Position numbers and translations under genes: made by a program. Source: Hydractinia symbiolongicarpus (taxonomy: Eukaryota; Cnidaria; Hydrozoa; Anthoathecata; Hydractiniidae). Taken from it: a stretch of 64,000 nucleotides of DNA. The stretch is taken from positions 15,376,001-15,440,000 of the forward strand of contig NC_079878.1 of assembly GCF_029227915.1 (NCBI RefSeq), in the 5' to 3' direction. The notes below the pieces were generated by a model. The model was given only the letters and a program-made list of their open reading frames with translations, did not search any database and was not told where the DNA came from. Positions 42,241 through 53,729 of this stretch are shown here, piece by piece; the first letter of the stretch is position 1, and every line of letters starts with the position of its first letter.

Positions 42241-45120
42241 ATGCTTTCCGTTCGTAGAAAGAGAAAACTAGATCAAAACAAAAAGTACCGTAAATCCGAA
42301 AGAGGCCGAGCAAAGCAAAGAGAGTCGACAAACACTTACAGAAAAACAGAACATGGCCAAGCTAAGGTAAAAGAATCAATCAGCAAATATCAGAAAACAG
42401 GACAGGGTCAAGCTAAGCTAAAAGAGTCAACAAACACTTATAGAAAAACAGAACATGGCCAAGCTAAGCTAAAAGAGTGGATAGGCAAATATCAAAAGAC
42501 GGAACAGGGCCAAGCTAAGCTAAGAGAGTCAATAGGCAAATATCAAAAGACAGAACAGGGCCAAGCTAGACTAAAAGCGTCGATAAGCAAATATAAAAAA
42601 ACGGAACAGGGCAAAGCGAGGCACTTTGAAACTGAGCAGGGTCAACAAACGCAAAAAAATGCAAAAAAACGACATGCAGCCCAAGAAAGTAAAGCAACTA
42701 AACGTAGGCGTTTTAACATTTTGCCCGATTCTAATGCAAAAATAAACCAATTTAAAAAATGCATTGAGAATGGACCATTTTATATTTGTGTCATATGTAA
42801 TCGTTCTTTGTATAAGCGGTCAATTAAATTATTTCGCCATGTCGATTATACTGCCATTTCAGAAGAGCATTTTTGTTTCAGAATACAAAGCTTTGATGGT
42901 AAAGAATATATATGTACAACATGCCATTCAAAACTTACGAAAGGAAAAATTCCTTCCCAAGCTGTATCTAATAAACTTCAAATATTTGATCTCCCAGAAT
43001 CAATGAACACATTACGACGATTGGAAAAAATCGTGATATCTAAAATAATTTTATTTAAACGAATTGCAATAATGCCTAAGGGTCAGTGTCCCAAAATAAA
43101 AGGGGCAATCTGTAATGTTCCAATAAAAGTTGATGAAATAAGCAATGTCTTACCAAGAGGAATGGATAATAATGGTGTAGTGCAAGTTGCGTTAAAGAAG
43201 AAACTCAATTTCAGATCTAACGTTTACTTAGAGTCTGTAAGGCCAGATGCTATTCGAGAAGTTCTTTATTATCTAAAACTAGTTAACCCTCTTCATGCAA
43301 ACATTGAAATTAATTTCACAAACATACCACCTTCTTGGATTAATTTAACATCTGAGCATGAAACTAGAGAAAGTGAAAATGAAATGAACATTGACTTTGC
43401 AATAGAATCGACACCAAGTAATAAGATCAGCGACGTAAAAACCAAGAATGAGGACTACTTGGACGATAGCGAAGAAGAGAATGAAAATCCGTTAAACGAA
43501 CATCGCTTGCCTTGCCAAGAAACGTCTTTTGTTCCAACTATTCCACATGAACAAATTGACGACGGAAACATTGTTATTGCTCCGGGCGAGAATAAAATTC
43601 CCATACCAATAATTTCTGATGAGCATTGTGAAGAACTTTCCCACCGTTATCTATTTCCAACAGGTAAATTCGGATATCACACGAAAAGAGAAGTACCACT
43701 TTCCCCGACCAAGTATTTCAACCAAAGATTATTGAATTATAGACAGAAGTTTGCCTCTGATAGTGACTACATATTTTTTGCTCATGCAGTGACGCAACAT
43801 CTTAATTTGAATAGTCGCATAAAAATCGCTATGCAAAAAATTAAGGCGGACGGTCTTACAGCAGGAATGATGTCTTCAAATTTTAAAGAAAGAGTTAAGT
43901 CGTTTATAGCCAGTGACAACGCTTTCACGTTTATGAACACGTTGAAAGGAACTCCTGCATATTGGAAACGATTTCTTTTTGAAGTTTTGGCTATGGTGAA
44001 ACAGCTAGGACTTGCAACGTTTTTTATGACTTTGTCTTGTGCAGATTTAAGATGGAATGAACTGGTTAAAATCATCACTAAATTACAAGGAAATGACATA
44101 TCCGAAGAAGAAATCGACAATCTAAATTACTATCAACGAACCGAGATTCTTACCAGTAATCCAGTTCTTTTAGCAAGACATTTCCAATACCGAGTCGAGA
44201 CCTTTTTTAAAACCATAGTTGTCAACGGACCGTTAGGTATAGTAAACTACTATGCCATTAGAGTTAAGTTTCAGGTAAGAGGTAGCCCACACATCCACTC
44301 TTTATTATGGGTTGTTAATGCACCAATTTTACGTAGCGATAATAAGAAAGAATATATTGGCTTTGTGGAAAACATAGTTAAATGCCAGCTTCGTAATAAA
44401 GAAAGCAACCCAGTTCTTCACAAACTAGTTTCGACATATCAAACACATTCTCATTCCAAATCTTGTCGAAAGTATAAAAACAAGAATTGTCGATACTCTT
44501 TCGGGAAATTTTTTACAGACCATACAATTGTCGCTGAGCCTTTACCTGACAACATCTCTAAGGAAGAAAGGGAAACACAACTAAAGGAAAGAAAGACTAT
44601 AGAAAAAGTAAAAACTTACATAGATTCGAATTTGAATCAAAGATTAAACAATATTCTGTATCCAGATGAACCTAATTATACACAACCAGGTACAATTGAA
44701 GAAATTCTTCAAAGTTTAGCCATTACAAAAGAAGAGTATGAAAACGCACTGAGCATATCCCCTGATAGTGGATTTCAAATTCACTTCCGAAGGCTTCCAG
44801 ATTCTTGTTTTATAAATAATTATTTTACCGAGGGCTTGATGGCATGGGAAGCCAATATAGACATTCAGCCTGTTCTTGATTATTATAAAGCAGTGTCTTA
44901 CATGTGTGCTTATTTATCTAAAGCTGAAGACGAATCTTCAAAAGCAATGAAAAAAACAGCATCACAAGTATTAGAAACTGGCGATTCGTTATTTGTACAA
45001 ATGAAATCAATTGCAAATGCCTATCGAAATCATCGCGAAATGTCAGTTCAAGAAGCAGTTGCTATTATAATGCCAGAAATATGGTTAAATATCCTTTTCG
45101 CCAGGAAGCAGAATTGCTAA
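42241..45120 (+). CDS. Helitron/Helentron Rep (HUH replication initiator), long open frame
   Basis: This 959-codon open frame starts at ATG 42241 with seven 17-residue repeats (consensus KTEQGQAKLKESIxKYQ, about 42283-42630). A zinc region (CVIC..., CTTCHSKL) and a DUF6570-like segment (GAICNVPIKVDEISNVLPRG) follow, then the Helitron_like_N core with FFMTLSCADLRWNELVKI. The HUH metal motif is RGSPHIHSLLW (near codon 685) and the Tyr region is YKAVSYMCAYLSK (near codon 885). Rep nicks and joins single strands in rolling-circle transposition. The C-terminus stops abruptly after AIIMPEIWL, where other members continue, so an internal deletion near 45090 probably removed the Rep-helicase link. 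Confidence 0.8.
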   Translation: MLSVRRKRKLDQNKKYRKSERGRAKQRESTNTYRKTEHGQAKVKESISKYQKTGQGQAKLKESTNTYRKTEHGQAKLKEWIGKYQKTEQGQAKLRESIGKYQKTEQGQARLKASISKYKKTEQGKARHFETEQGQQTQKNAKKRHAAQESKATKRRRFNILPDSNAKINQFKKCIENGPFYICVICNRSLYKRSIKLFRHVDYTAISEEHFCFRIQSFDGKEYICTTCHSKLTKGKIPSQAVSNKLQIFDLPESMNTLRRLEKIVISKIILFKRIAIMPKGQCPKIKGAICNVPIKVDEISNVLPRGMDNNGVVQVALKKKLNFRSNVYLESVRPDAIREVLYYLKLVNPLHANIEINFTNIPPSWINLTSEHETRESENEMNIDFAIESTPSNKISDVKTKNEDYLDDSEEENENPLNEHRLPCQETSFVPTIPHEQIDDGNIVIAPGENKIPIPIISDEHCEELSHRYLFPTGKFGYHTKREVPLSPTKYFNQRLLNYRQKFASDSDYIFFAHAVTQHLNLNSRIKIAMQKIKADGLTAGMMSSNFKERVKSFIASDNAFTFMNTLKGTPAYWKRFLFEVLAMVKQLGLATFFMTLSCADLRWNELVKIITKLQGNDISEEEIDNLNYYQRTEILTSNPVLLARHFQYRVETFFKTIVVNGPLGIVNYYAIRVKFQVRGSPHIHSLLWVVNAPILRSDNKKEYIGFVENIVKCQLRNKESNPVLHKLVSTYQTHSHSKSCRKYKNKNCRYSFGKFFTDHTIVAEPLPDNISKEERETQLKERKTIEKVKTYIDSNLNQRLNNILYPDEPNYTQPGTIEEILQSLAITKEEYENALSISPDSGFQIHFRRLPDSCFINNYFTEGLMAWEANIDIQPVLDYYKAVSYMCAYLSKAEDESSKAMKKTASQVLETGDSLFVQMKSIANAYRNHREMSVQEAVAIIMPEIWLNILFARKQNC
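42283..42630 (+). repeat. 51-bp coding minisatellite, about 7 units
   Basis: Each 51-bp unit encodes one 17-residue basic repeat of the Rep N-terminus. All indels keep frame and units differ mainly at single positions (TEH/TEQ, STNTYR/SIGKYQ). Two alternating subtypes suggest that pairs of units were duplicated together. Confidence 0.85.
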
Positions 45121-46734
45121 GCAAAAACTCGTGTACTTACTTAGAGAAATTATTAGAAAACGGTGTATTAGAAATTATAAATACAAATAAAAGAATATGC
45201 GAACCATTCGGTGAACTTGTTGAAAAAGCAGTGATAAATTTTCACACGAATGTAAATAATCTTGATTCCTTCGCTGGACAAGAAAATAACGATGTTTTTG
45301 ATGAGATGAGCAATATAAATTACCATAGCAAATGAAACCGAAAACGTTACAGTTATTGGGAACAATTTTTCATCGGTTAGTAAACCTGAAATTTCTGATG
45401 ACGAACTCCATGAAAAAATTCGAAAATTAAACGAAACTCAAAGGCAAATTTTTGAAGTCGTAAATGATTGGGTGAGAACTTACACAATAAGCTTGGCATG
45501 TAACGCACACCATAAAATTGAGCCAATTCTAACAGGAAGTGCAGGTTGTGGAAAGTCACATTTGATAAAAACAATTTCTGACATGCTAAATAAAGCCCTT
45601 TCTTATCGTGCAGGGAACTTAAAAAAAGATAAGATTCTTATTGTGGCGCCAACTGGTGTTGCTGCTATCAATGTAGAGGGAAATACAATACATTCAGCCT
45701 TAGGTATACCAGTTGATAGAAGTTTTACTAAAAACATTTCTAAGTTGAGTAATAAAAAGAGATGCATGTTGCGAAATAAGCTTTCAGAGCTAAGCATTAT
45801 CGTAATAGATGAAACCTCAATGGTTTCAAACAAGCTGCTGTTGCACATTCACCAACGGCTAACTGAAATTTTTGGATGCTCAGATGACATTCCATTTGCA
45901 GGAATATCTGTTATAGCATGTGGGGATTTCTACCAACGTCCACCAATTTAAGCAAGACCAATTTATGCAGACTATAAAGATGTACTGTTAAATCTTTCGC
46001 ATTGCTGGAAATATTTTAAGATTGCTGAACTGACGGAAGATATGAGGCAGCGTGGTGATTAATGTTTGATTAAATTATTAAACAATATCAGAGTGGGAAA
46101 CTTAGAAACGCAACACGAAGATTTACTAAAATCTAAATTTAATTTTCAAAATGACCCAAACTACCCCAAGGATACGATTCATATCTTTGCTGAAAACCAA
46201 CCTGCCTCTGAACACAATAAAGATGCTAAACAGTATAGCATCGGATGAAATAAATATCGAGGCCATTGACAAAATTCCAGAAAATATTCCTTTGGGTGCA
46301 AAAACTCCAGAGCCGCACTCAAATGGAGACAGGTGGACTAGCTCAAAACCTTCTTTTAAAACTTAACGCGAGAGTCATGTTAACATCAAATATCGATATA
46401 TCAGATAAACTTATTAATGGACAGATTGGGACTGTTCATCGTATAAAAACCGATGGATTAGGAAAAGTAATAAAAATATATTTGAGAATGGAAGACAAAA
46501 GTATAGGAGTTAGAGCTATGAAAACAGATCCATATGCTATGTAAGAAAATGTTTTTCCAATAAGCAGGATAGAAAAGGAAATCAAATTTAATAAACAGAA
46601 TCTAACTCACTATGAAACGAATGCAATTCCCACTAATGCTGTCATGGGCTTGTATTGTTCACAAGGTTCAAGGAAAAACGTTTGATAAAATTGTTGTTTG
46701 TTTTGATTTATTAAGCAACGAGCCTTTCACGCAG
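45081..46734 (+). pseudogene. PIF1-family helicase of the Helentron, decayed
   Basis: Plus-strand segments. 45081-45335 (YPFRQEAELLSKNSC), then 45385-45951 with Walker A LTGSAGCGKSHLIKT, VAPTGVAAINVEGNTIHSAL, Walker B IIVIDETSM and ACGDFYQRPPI (usually QLPP). Then ELTEDMRQRGD near 46030, 46266-46544 (LKLNARVMLTSNIDISDKLI, NGQIGTV) and [14 protein letters not shown] near 46655. PIF1 helicases unwind DNA during rolling-circle transposition. Stops at 45951, 46063, 46248 and 46544, and frameshifts near 45337, 46300 and 46715. Confidence 0.85.
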
Positions 46735-47522
46735 GACAGATCTATGTTGCATTAAGTCGAGTCACAAGCTTAGAGCGTTTATATTTAACGGGGACATTTT
46801 CCAGATCAGCTATTAAATCAGACACACGAGCAACCGAACAATACAATTATATGCGAGAACACTCAAAATTGACATCAAAAGATACTGGCGTAATTAGTGA
46901 AAATTCAATCATACTCACTTTGCTTAATACAAGATCCTACAATAAACATAAAAATGATATTAAGTCCAATCGCGTTCTCATGGAAAGTGATTTATTATGC
47001 CTAACAGAAACTCAGATAACATTTAATTCTTACTGCGACACAAAACTAGATTACTTTACTTTAATTCCAAACAACAACGTGGATAGGTTTTCTAGTCTTT
47101 TAGTTGGTCATAATAAAACTATAGCATTGTCTGATATTGTGAAAATTCCAGGTGCAATATTTTTTAAAATGACGAAGAAAACGTTTCAAAAGAATGCTGT
47201 TAGTTTTCTACTTCTATATCGTAAAAATTCTCTTAATCGAGATGAGTCATTATACCTTATTCAACATTTTTTGGGAAAGGAAATCGTTGATGTTATACTC
47301 GGAGATTTTAATGTAAATGCATTTAGTTACGAAAACTATTTCCTTGATTTTATCAATGAATATAAACAGGTTGTAACCTCTTCAACTCATATATCCGGTT
47401 CACTTATTGACCACATCTATATCCATGAGAATGTTCTAAACACCTTTGAAGTCGAGGCACTCGTCAAAAATGTATATTTCAGTGATCATGACGCAGTCAG
47501 GCTTAGACTTTCTCTAACATGA
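46735..47522 (+). CDS. Helicase motif VI fused to an EEP (APE-like) endonuclease, Helentron C-terminus
   Basis: One open frame runs from [20 protein letters not shown] (PIF1 motif VI) straight into an endonuclease/exonuclease/phosphatase domain. Its motifs are [20 protein letters not shown] (metal-binding Glu), [13 protein letters not shown] (Asp, Asn), SLIDHIYIH and [10 protein letters not shown] (catalytic SDH). Fusion of this domain behind the helicase is the hallmark of Helentrons as opposed to canonical Helitrons. All catalytic signatures remain. The frame ends at TGA 47520-47522. The upstream helicase is broken, so activity in this copy is doubtful. Confidence 0.8.
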
Positions 47523-47760
47523 TGTTTACGGAATCTTCTAGAAGGGCTACTTCAAATCAATTTCGTCCTCAGAACGACAGATATTTACGCTGGGTTTACT
47601 TTATTGTTTTCTTTTTGTTTTTAAACTTGTTAAACTTTGATTGCATTGCAGATAACAGGCATGGTGTTTTTTTTCTCTGAGGATAGTCTCGCACTATATA
47701 CTTATTATCCATGCTGATGGCGGAAATCTTCAAGCCATCGGGCTTCTTGTTACATTTAAT

Positions 47761-48818
47761 CGAGGATTGCAGGCTGGCTGACGAACATTTGGAAAAATGC
47801 ATGTTTCTATTCAGGGTGTCCACACCTTTTCAAAACTTCTGCCACGGTTAGTTTATACCACTTGATTCGAATCACATTTCAGTTCCCTCAATGTTATATA
47901 GATTTTATTTTGGAGTTAAACAATGCAAGAAAATGTTTGCGAAAATTTTAGGGCTTATTTTCGTGAATCAGAATTATTAGAATTTTCTTGTTTTCTGCGA
48001 CTTTTTGTCACAACTGGGTTAATTTTTGCAAATCGGCATTGTAAAAAATTCAGATTGAATAATTTCCGCGATTTGTAGATCTGAAAATTTTGCAAAATTA
48101 ATTTTCGCGAAGAAGGAAAAAAAATAGCGAAACTGACGCAAAAAATTGTTTCCTTTGCTCAAATTAACTCAATTCTTAAAAGTATAGATTATATCTTTAC
48201 CCTGTTTCAGAAACAACTCTTAAAAAGTCCAATCATTTCAATTCTATCACAACCCAAAGTTTTTTCCATTTACACTACATTTTAATTTTAACAGCTAGGA
48301 AGCCTTTAGGACTTTAATGTCAGAAATTTTCGGGAGAAATATTGCGAATTCCGCGAATTGATATCTTACTTGCAAAATTATATCCCCACCAAAAATGTTT
48401 GCTTGCTTCGCAAAAATAAATTATCGCGAAAAGCTCTCTGAAATACAAAATAAAACATAGTGGACTAGCTTTTTTTTGTTTATTGATATATTTCAAAGTA
48501 TGTACGGCTTGCCAGTAAGACAAACAGGTCGAATAATTCAAGTTTGGCTGTAATATCAGGAAATATTTTTATGCGTATGTTCTCAGTAGATTTTACAAAC
48601 AGTCAAAAAGAACACGTGTATATAGTTTTTAAGCAAATATATATTTAAAAAAAAGGAATTCCGCATATTTATTGCTTTATTGTGGCAGTAAACAGAATAT
48701 TTGGAGCCCTCGGAGAGATATTGGTATTATGTGTAGAATTTAGTGTTGGTTTACAGTCGTATTAATTAATCCATCGCACGTTTATTTGCTGTCAAAAATT
48801 TAACAAACATTTTATTCA
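47761..48818. other. AT-rich DNA with repeated TCGCGAAAA words
   Basis: 47930-48440 holds many short words of the type ATTTTCGCGAA / TTCGCGAAAA / TTGCAAAAT in both orientations, as in a foldback MITE. No gene. Confidence 0.4.
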
Positions 48819-49360
48819 TGGCGAGCGTTGCAAGCAAAACAAAACAAAGAAGCGCTCTTACTAAAGTGATAGAAATTTTTTTTTCGAAAAGCAGAGGAAT
48901 CAATGAATAAATTTGAAAGCGATTCATCAGAGTATAAAAATGTAATTACTTGTTTTATTGATAGCTTCAAATGTGCCGATGTACAGAAGATAACTTATTT
49001 AAAACATCTTGTTGAAGGAAACGCAGCTGCTGGCCCTAAATTTGTTACGAAAATATACAATGTTAGTATCTTTTCACATAAAAAGTTTATTAGAAATGGA
49101 GACAGTTTCCCATGTTAGAGATGTTTATTTGCTGAGAGAATTATATGGTTGAAGTTCAAATTCTTAGCTGGGAGGATTTAGGCATAACAACCGATATGTA
49201 TGGTCTTTTATTAATACCAGTTCTGATGTTCAAAATGCCGGAGGATCTAACCTTATTATTAGTCGACAGTTCGATAATTCAGAAAGTTGGGATATAAACA
49301 TTGTTTTGAAAGCTATGAGAACAGAGATCGATGCCCGAGCTAAATCCGTATTTGTATAGT
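48819..49360 (+). pseudogene. BEL/Pao gag fragment (DUF1759-like)
   Basis: From MASVASKTKQRSALTKVI at 48819 the blocks are KITYLKHLVEGNAAAGPKFV, then VRDVYLLRELYG (frame-shifted) and ISRQFDNSESWDINIVLKAM plus RTEIDARAKS near 49260-49355. LKHLVEGNAA and the SRxFDNSE..W...L...R..ID.R pattern are typical of BEL gag (DUF1759). No pol follows. It is separate from the element at 17199. Confidence 0.6.
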
Positions 49361-49692
49361 CAAAAAAGAAAACAAATATCAGCCGCTTTTTTATTTACCG
49401 AATCAAACAACCATAAATATTCTACGAATTGCTTATTTTGTGATAAAATCATAAATCGATAAATTGTCGGATCGTGGTTGACGTGCCGGCAAGGCGTTCG
49501 ATCGTTCGTAAAAAAAGACTTTGCTTTATTTGTTTACGAGCAGGTATGTCTGCCCTTTTGCAATATTTGATCATTATATTTTTTTTACAAAATTCAATTC
49601 TTTTTGGGTAAAAACAAGCGATATATATATATTTAAATTTAATCTTAAAACTATTCCATCTTTAAAGTCTATTCAATCCTTTAAAAACTATT

Positions 49693-49790
49693 CAATCCCA
49701 ACCTCGTCCCCAGGGCATCTTGTATCTTTTCTGACCCTGGGACGGCGATACGAACATGGCCCTGGAGGAGGCCTCGTCACGTGACCCTCC
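49693..49790. repeat. Dispersed CCTCGTCCCCAGGG repeat, copy 1
   Basis: ACCTCGTCCCCAGGGCATCT followed by TTTTCTGACCCTGGGACGGC. The reverse complement is found at 58365-58437 (GCCTCCTCC..., GGGTCAGAAAAGATACAAGA). It is internally palindromic around the CCAGGG/CCCTGG words, suggesting a short foldback element. Confidence 0.6.
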
Positions 49791-51307
49791 AATACACAGT
49801 TTTTCTGTGTGTAATATTTAATGAAATTTGTTTCAATTAACCCAAGTTTTATATATAACCTTGCATAGCTAAGCGAGCTCAGCGATTTACGTAACAGATA
49901 CGTGCGGCGAGTTTGTTTTGATTCCTCTCATACGCAACACACAAACTGCTCGCATATTGCCCTTGATTGTTTTTTTAAATGTATAAATATACAACCATGT
50001 TATTTAGGCTGCTGTTTACTTGAAGAAATTCAAGCAATTTAGTTATGTGTATTTTACTGAATTGGTGGGCTAGCAAGCACTGGGTTGCAAAACTTGTAGC
50101 TAGACGAAACTTGGAAATGGGTAATGATTTGCCCATCTGACCAAAGTACTTCGTTGGTTCTCTAAGGTACAAATATGGCTACATAATTTTCAAATGGACA
50201 TGTCATTCTAGGTTCCTGACTGAAAGTAGCTACGCAAAAATTTAACTTCGTATTACCATTTACATTTTTTTTTTTTTGGTTGACTGAGCTTTAGAATTCT
50301 CATTTACTGCAAGTTCATATCTGTGTCTGCATTACTGCTTTTATATGATGACTAAAGATTTTGCTGTACGAATCCAAAAGTTGCTTTTTTATTATTTTTT
50401 TGCACAAAATTTATTTAAACAATAGTTAACTGAAACTGAATTCGTATATATATTATATTAGGTGAAAAAGGCTTCAAAAAACTAGTATTAACTTTAGACG
50501 TCTTTTTTGCTTTTACATTTTGTGGCCTTGACATTTCCAAAATGCCACCCATTACTGATAAATTCTGCTTTTTCTTAATGATATGTTTTTAAAACGCCTT
50601 ACAGCTTTTTTATTTTTTACTCAACAAGCTCACATTTAATTTGCACACACAGATATACAAAAACGAGGGGTTTTTTGTTTAAAACATAAAAAATCCAAAC
50701 ATTTTATCACAAGCATTATGCTGGTTTGAAAATTAAAATCGACAAGTCCACATGTGATCTGTTTTATCGAATCAACATATATTACTGTCTTAAAGGTTAC
50801 CTCCCGCGAAAAATAAAGTTAATTGCATATGGAAGAGTTTGAAAGGTTGTCTAGGAATTTAAATATTTTTTTTAAAATTCTTGATTGGTTCTTTAGAATT
50901 TGGACTAAGAAGATTCACTAATTATGCATCATGTCATGAGTCTCTGCGAGGGTGGTTTATTTAACATTTTTGACAAGCTCTAGCAGTTAAAAATGTTTTC
51001 TGGCTGTTCACGTTGACGCGTTTTGAACATTTTACATAAATTTCAATATTTAGTTACCATAATTACGCTCAATGCTAACTCATGACATCATAATTTTGCA
51101 TAACTAGTGCAACTTTTAAGACGAATATCTCTAAAACGGATAAAGATGTTTTAAAAAATAAAAAGATTTCTAGAGAACTTTTGCGGATCTTTCATATTTG
51201 CTCAACCTGATTTTTCGCATGAGGTAACCTTTAATAGTTTACAGAATGAATTATACAACTTTACCAACATTAAAGTATTGCTACATTAAAAGAAAAAAAT
51301 GTTTGGG
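49791..51307. other. AT-rich non-coding stretch
   Basis: No gene or recognisable repeat family. Confidence 0.4.
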
Positions 51308-51402
51308 AAATAACTTTTTCAGTAAATTATTTTGGGGATTTTAGACCAAAATTAGTTCCATGAAGTCACACTTTTTAGAGCTTGTTACATACTTCGACAT
51401 TA
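51308..51402. repeat. Direct repeat, left copy, flanking a compound insertion
   Basis: About 95 bp, including AAATTATTTTGGGGATTTTA and GAAGTCACACTTTTTAGAGC. It is repeated in the same orientation at 56750-56844 with about six differences. It directly abuts the ATT microsatellite tail of the minus-strand LINE. Confidence 0.9.
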
Positions 51403-52955
51403 TTATTATTATATTATTATTATTAATCATATTTATACAGGTTTACATCTTCAGTATGATATAAATATAGCTGCACTGTTATCAACGAGTGACCTGTTAA
51501 AACAAAAATAAACAAAGAGCCAAAAATTGAGAATGTTAGAAAAAAAGAAAGAAAAGAAAATAAGAATCAAATAGCAGACTATAAACAGAAAATTAGCAAA
51601 AATGAGAATAAGAAAAAATTTGATTTTAGGATTCAAACTAAGGTAATAGACCTAAAACTCACTTTGTTTCAAAAACTTTTTAAAATTTATCATACTCTTC
51701 TTCCCTGATATTAGAGGGGAGACTATTAAAAACTAAAGCTCTTTACGTAAGCTTCCGACCAGCTTCCGTCCTGATGCTAGGTAAGACTAATTTAGATCTA
51801 TTTCCTCTGGTGTTAATCGAATGGCTAACCAATTTGTAATTGCTGTCAACAGTAATATCGTTAACGGCTTTGAACACATCAATCGATGTGCTTAGCTCTT
51901 CTCAGCAAGGACTCAAATTTTCCAATCCATGTTTTATTCATTCCACTAAATATGTAGTAGCAGTAGAAGAACAGTGGATGGATCATTGAGTTAAAGGTGG
52001 TTTCAGCAACATTTGGAGAAATTTTTATAACGTATTTTATATAAAAGTTTGACGCGTGAGGTTATACGCTTGTATGTTTTTTTAAGATGATGGTTCATGT
52101 TGAGGTGAGTATCCAGTTGAATCCCAAGGTATTCGTAATAATCTGGTTGGTTTATATCATTTTGATCGATCACAATACTGACAGAGGCTTGTGGTTTTCG
52201 GGAATTCTGTTTTGCCTTTTTTTGGATTAAGAATTAGGCAATTTTCCTTCATCCATACGTGAATGATATTTGCATCCAAATTTATACAATGTTCAATTTC
52301 ATTTAACGCCTTGCTTGATGAATATATGACTGTGTCATCAGCATACATCAATGCTAGACGGTAAGTCATTGATAAGAAAAATAAATAGCAATGGACCCAG
52401 AATGGAACCTTGGGGTACATCATGTGTCATATTTTTAGGATCTGAGTATGCCCCATCAATGAAAACAGTTTGATTTCGATTAAAAAGATAACTGCTTAAC
52501 CAATTAATTTCAGTGCTAGTAATACCATAAAAAGGCTGTTTCTGAAGAAGGCAGCCATGGTTTACGGCATCAAAGGCCTTTCTCAAATCCATGAATAGAG
52601 CTCCGGTTTTCTTACTTTTATCCATATTGTATCTTATATCGTCAACAAGTGATTTAACCGCTTCACGTGTAGATCTTTTTCGTCGAAGACCATATTGGTG
52701 CTCACTCAATAGATCTTGATTTTCTAAATAATCGGCTAGCTGGTCGTAGACGATTCGTTCGATGACTTTAGACAACACATTTAGTACGGAAATGGGTCGG
52801 TGGTTATCTATGTTTGAGCGATCGCCAGATTTATGCAATGGTATTATTTTTGCAGATTTTTCACAGGTTGGAAATGTAGCAGTTTCCAAACTGTTGTTTG
52901 TCAAGAACATGACAGGTGCAGCTAGTTCGTTTGAGATGTCTTTATTGTAATTATG
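51403..52955 (-). mobile_element. CR1/L2-like LINE, 5'-truncated, minus strand
   Basis: RT with IIPLHKSGDRSNIDNHRPIS, LSEHQYGLRRKRSTREAV, ALFMDLRKAFDAVNH, HDVPQGSILGPLLF and the catalytic ALMYADDTVIYSS (52360s). C-terminal remnants run to about 51650, and the 3' end is a (TAA)n tail at 51403-51428. Breaks: a frameshift between the VPQGS and YADD parts (about 52380-52420) and stops in the tail. Its 5' truncation at about 52955 meets the 5' truncation of the gypsy element head to head. Confidence 0.8.
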
Positions 52956-52959
52956 GGGT

Positions 52960-53729
52960 AACATTACCGGACATGCTATGCGACCGTCTAGTGTGTGGAG
53001 TAATTCATGATTGTATCCAACAGAAACTCCACAGTGAGGGCGAAGGATTGACGTTAGAAAGGGCGACAAACATTGCCTTGTCTATGGAATCTTCGATCGC
53101 CCAAGCAACTGAAATCCAAAGTTTTCAACGGAATGCGGCAAGACTGTTTTCGCTGTGGGGGAGATCACCTTCCGGAATCATGTTCGTTTAGAGACAAAGA
53201 GTGTTCCTTTTGCAGGAACAAGGGACACACCGCAAGAAAGTGTCGAAAGAAAGCTAGAGCCGGTAGTCAGCGTAGCGGAAAGAAGATATGGCAACTGACT
53301 GAGGAAATGCAAGCAACAGGTAACACGGATGAGAGACATCCTGAAAACGAACACCCATTCTACAGCATGTACAAAGTGGGATTACCAAGAGAAAACTCTA
53401 TCATGATCGATCTGGCGATAAACAACCACGGTATCCAGATGGAGTTAGACACTGGAGCATCAGTTTCGGTAATAAGCAAAAGCGTCCTGGAAACAACATT
53501 GGGGAAGAAAGTCGAAATCCAACCAGTCAAGGTCACATTGCGTACGTATACTGGGAAAGTTATCAAACCAGTCGGTGTTGTTAACGTGTCAGTAAACTAC
53601 AAAAGACAAAAGAAAGTACTCCCCATCGTAGTCACACCGAACGATTCCCCAACCCTCATGAAATTGGCTGCACGACATTGTTCTGGACTGGCAATCGTTG
53701 TTCGACACCTAAAAAGTACACACAATTAA
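52960..53729 (+). pseudogene. Gypsy gag C-terminus and protease
   Basis: The reading begins within gag (LPDMLCDRLVCGVIHDCIQQ), shifts frame near 53110, and contains two zinc knuckles (CFRCGGDHLPESC and CSFCRNKGHTARKC) that bind RNA in the particle. A retropepsin with MELDTGASVSVISK (catalytic Asp) follows, then VTLRTYTGKVIKPVG. After PTLMKLAARHCSG the frame changes before the RT. The order nucleocapsid-protease-RT in one polyprotein is standard for Ty3/gypsy. Confidence 0.8.

Larger units (their letters stand above)
41101..47760 (+). mobile_element. Helentron-type rolling-circle transposon (extent approximate)
   Basis: Order on the plus strand: 2A/cysteine-protease ORF, Rep ORF, PIF1 helicase, EEP endonuclease. 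Candidate structural ends are the 27-bp hairpin at 41101-41164 and a small AAGCC-ATCG-GGCTT palindrome at 47732-47745, which resembles the short 3' hairpin of these elements. Neither end is proven. Helentrons insert without target duplication, so flanks give no help. Confidence 0.6.
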
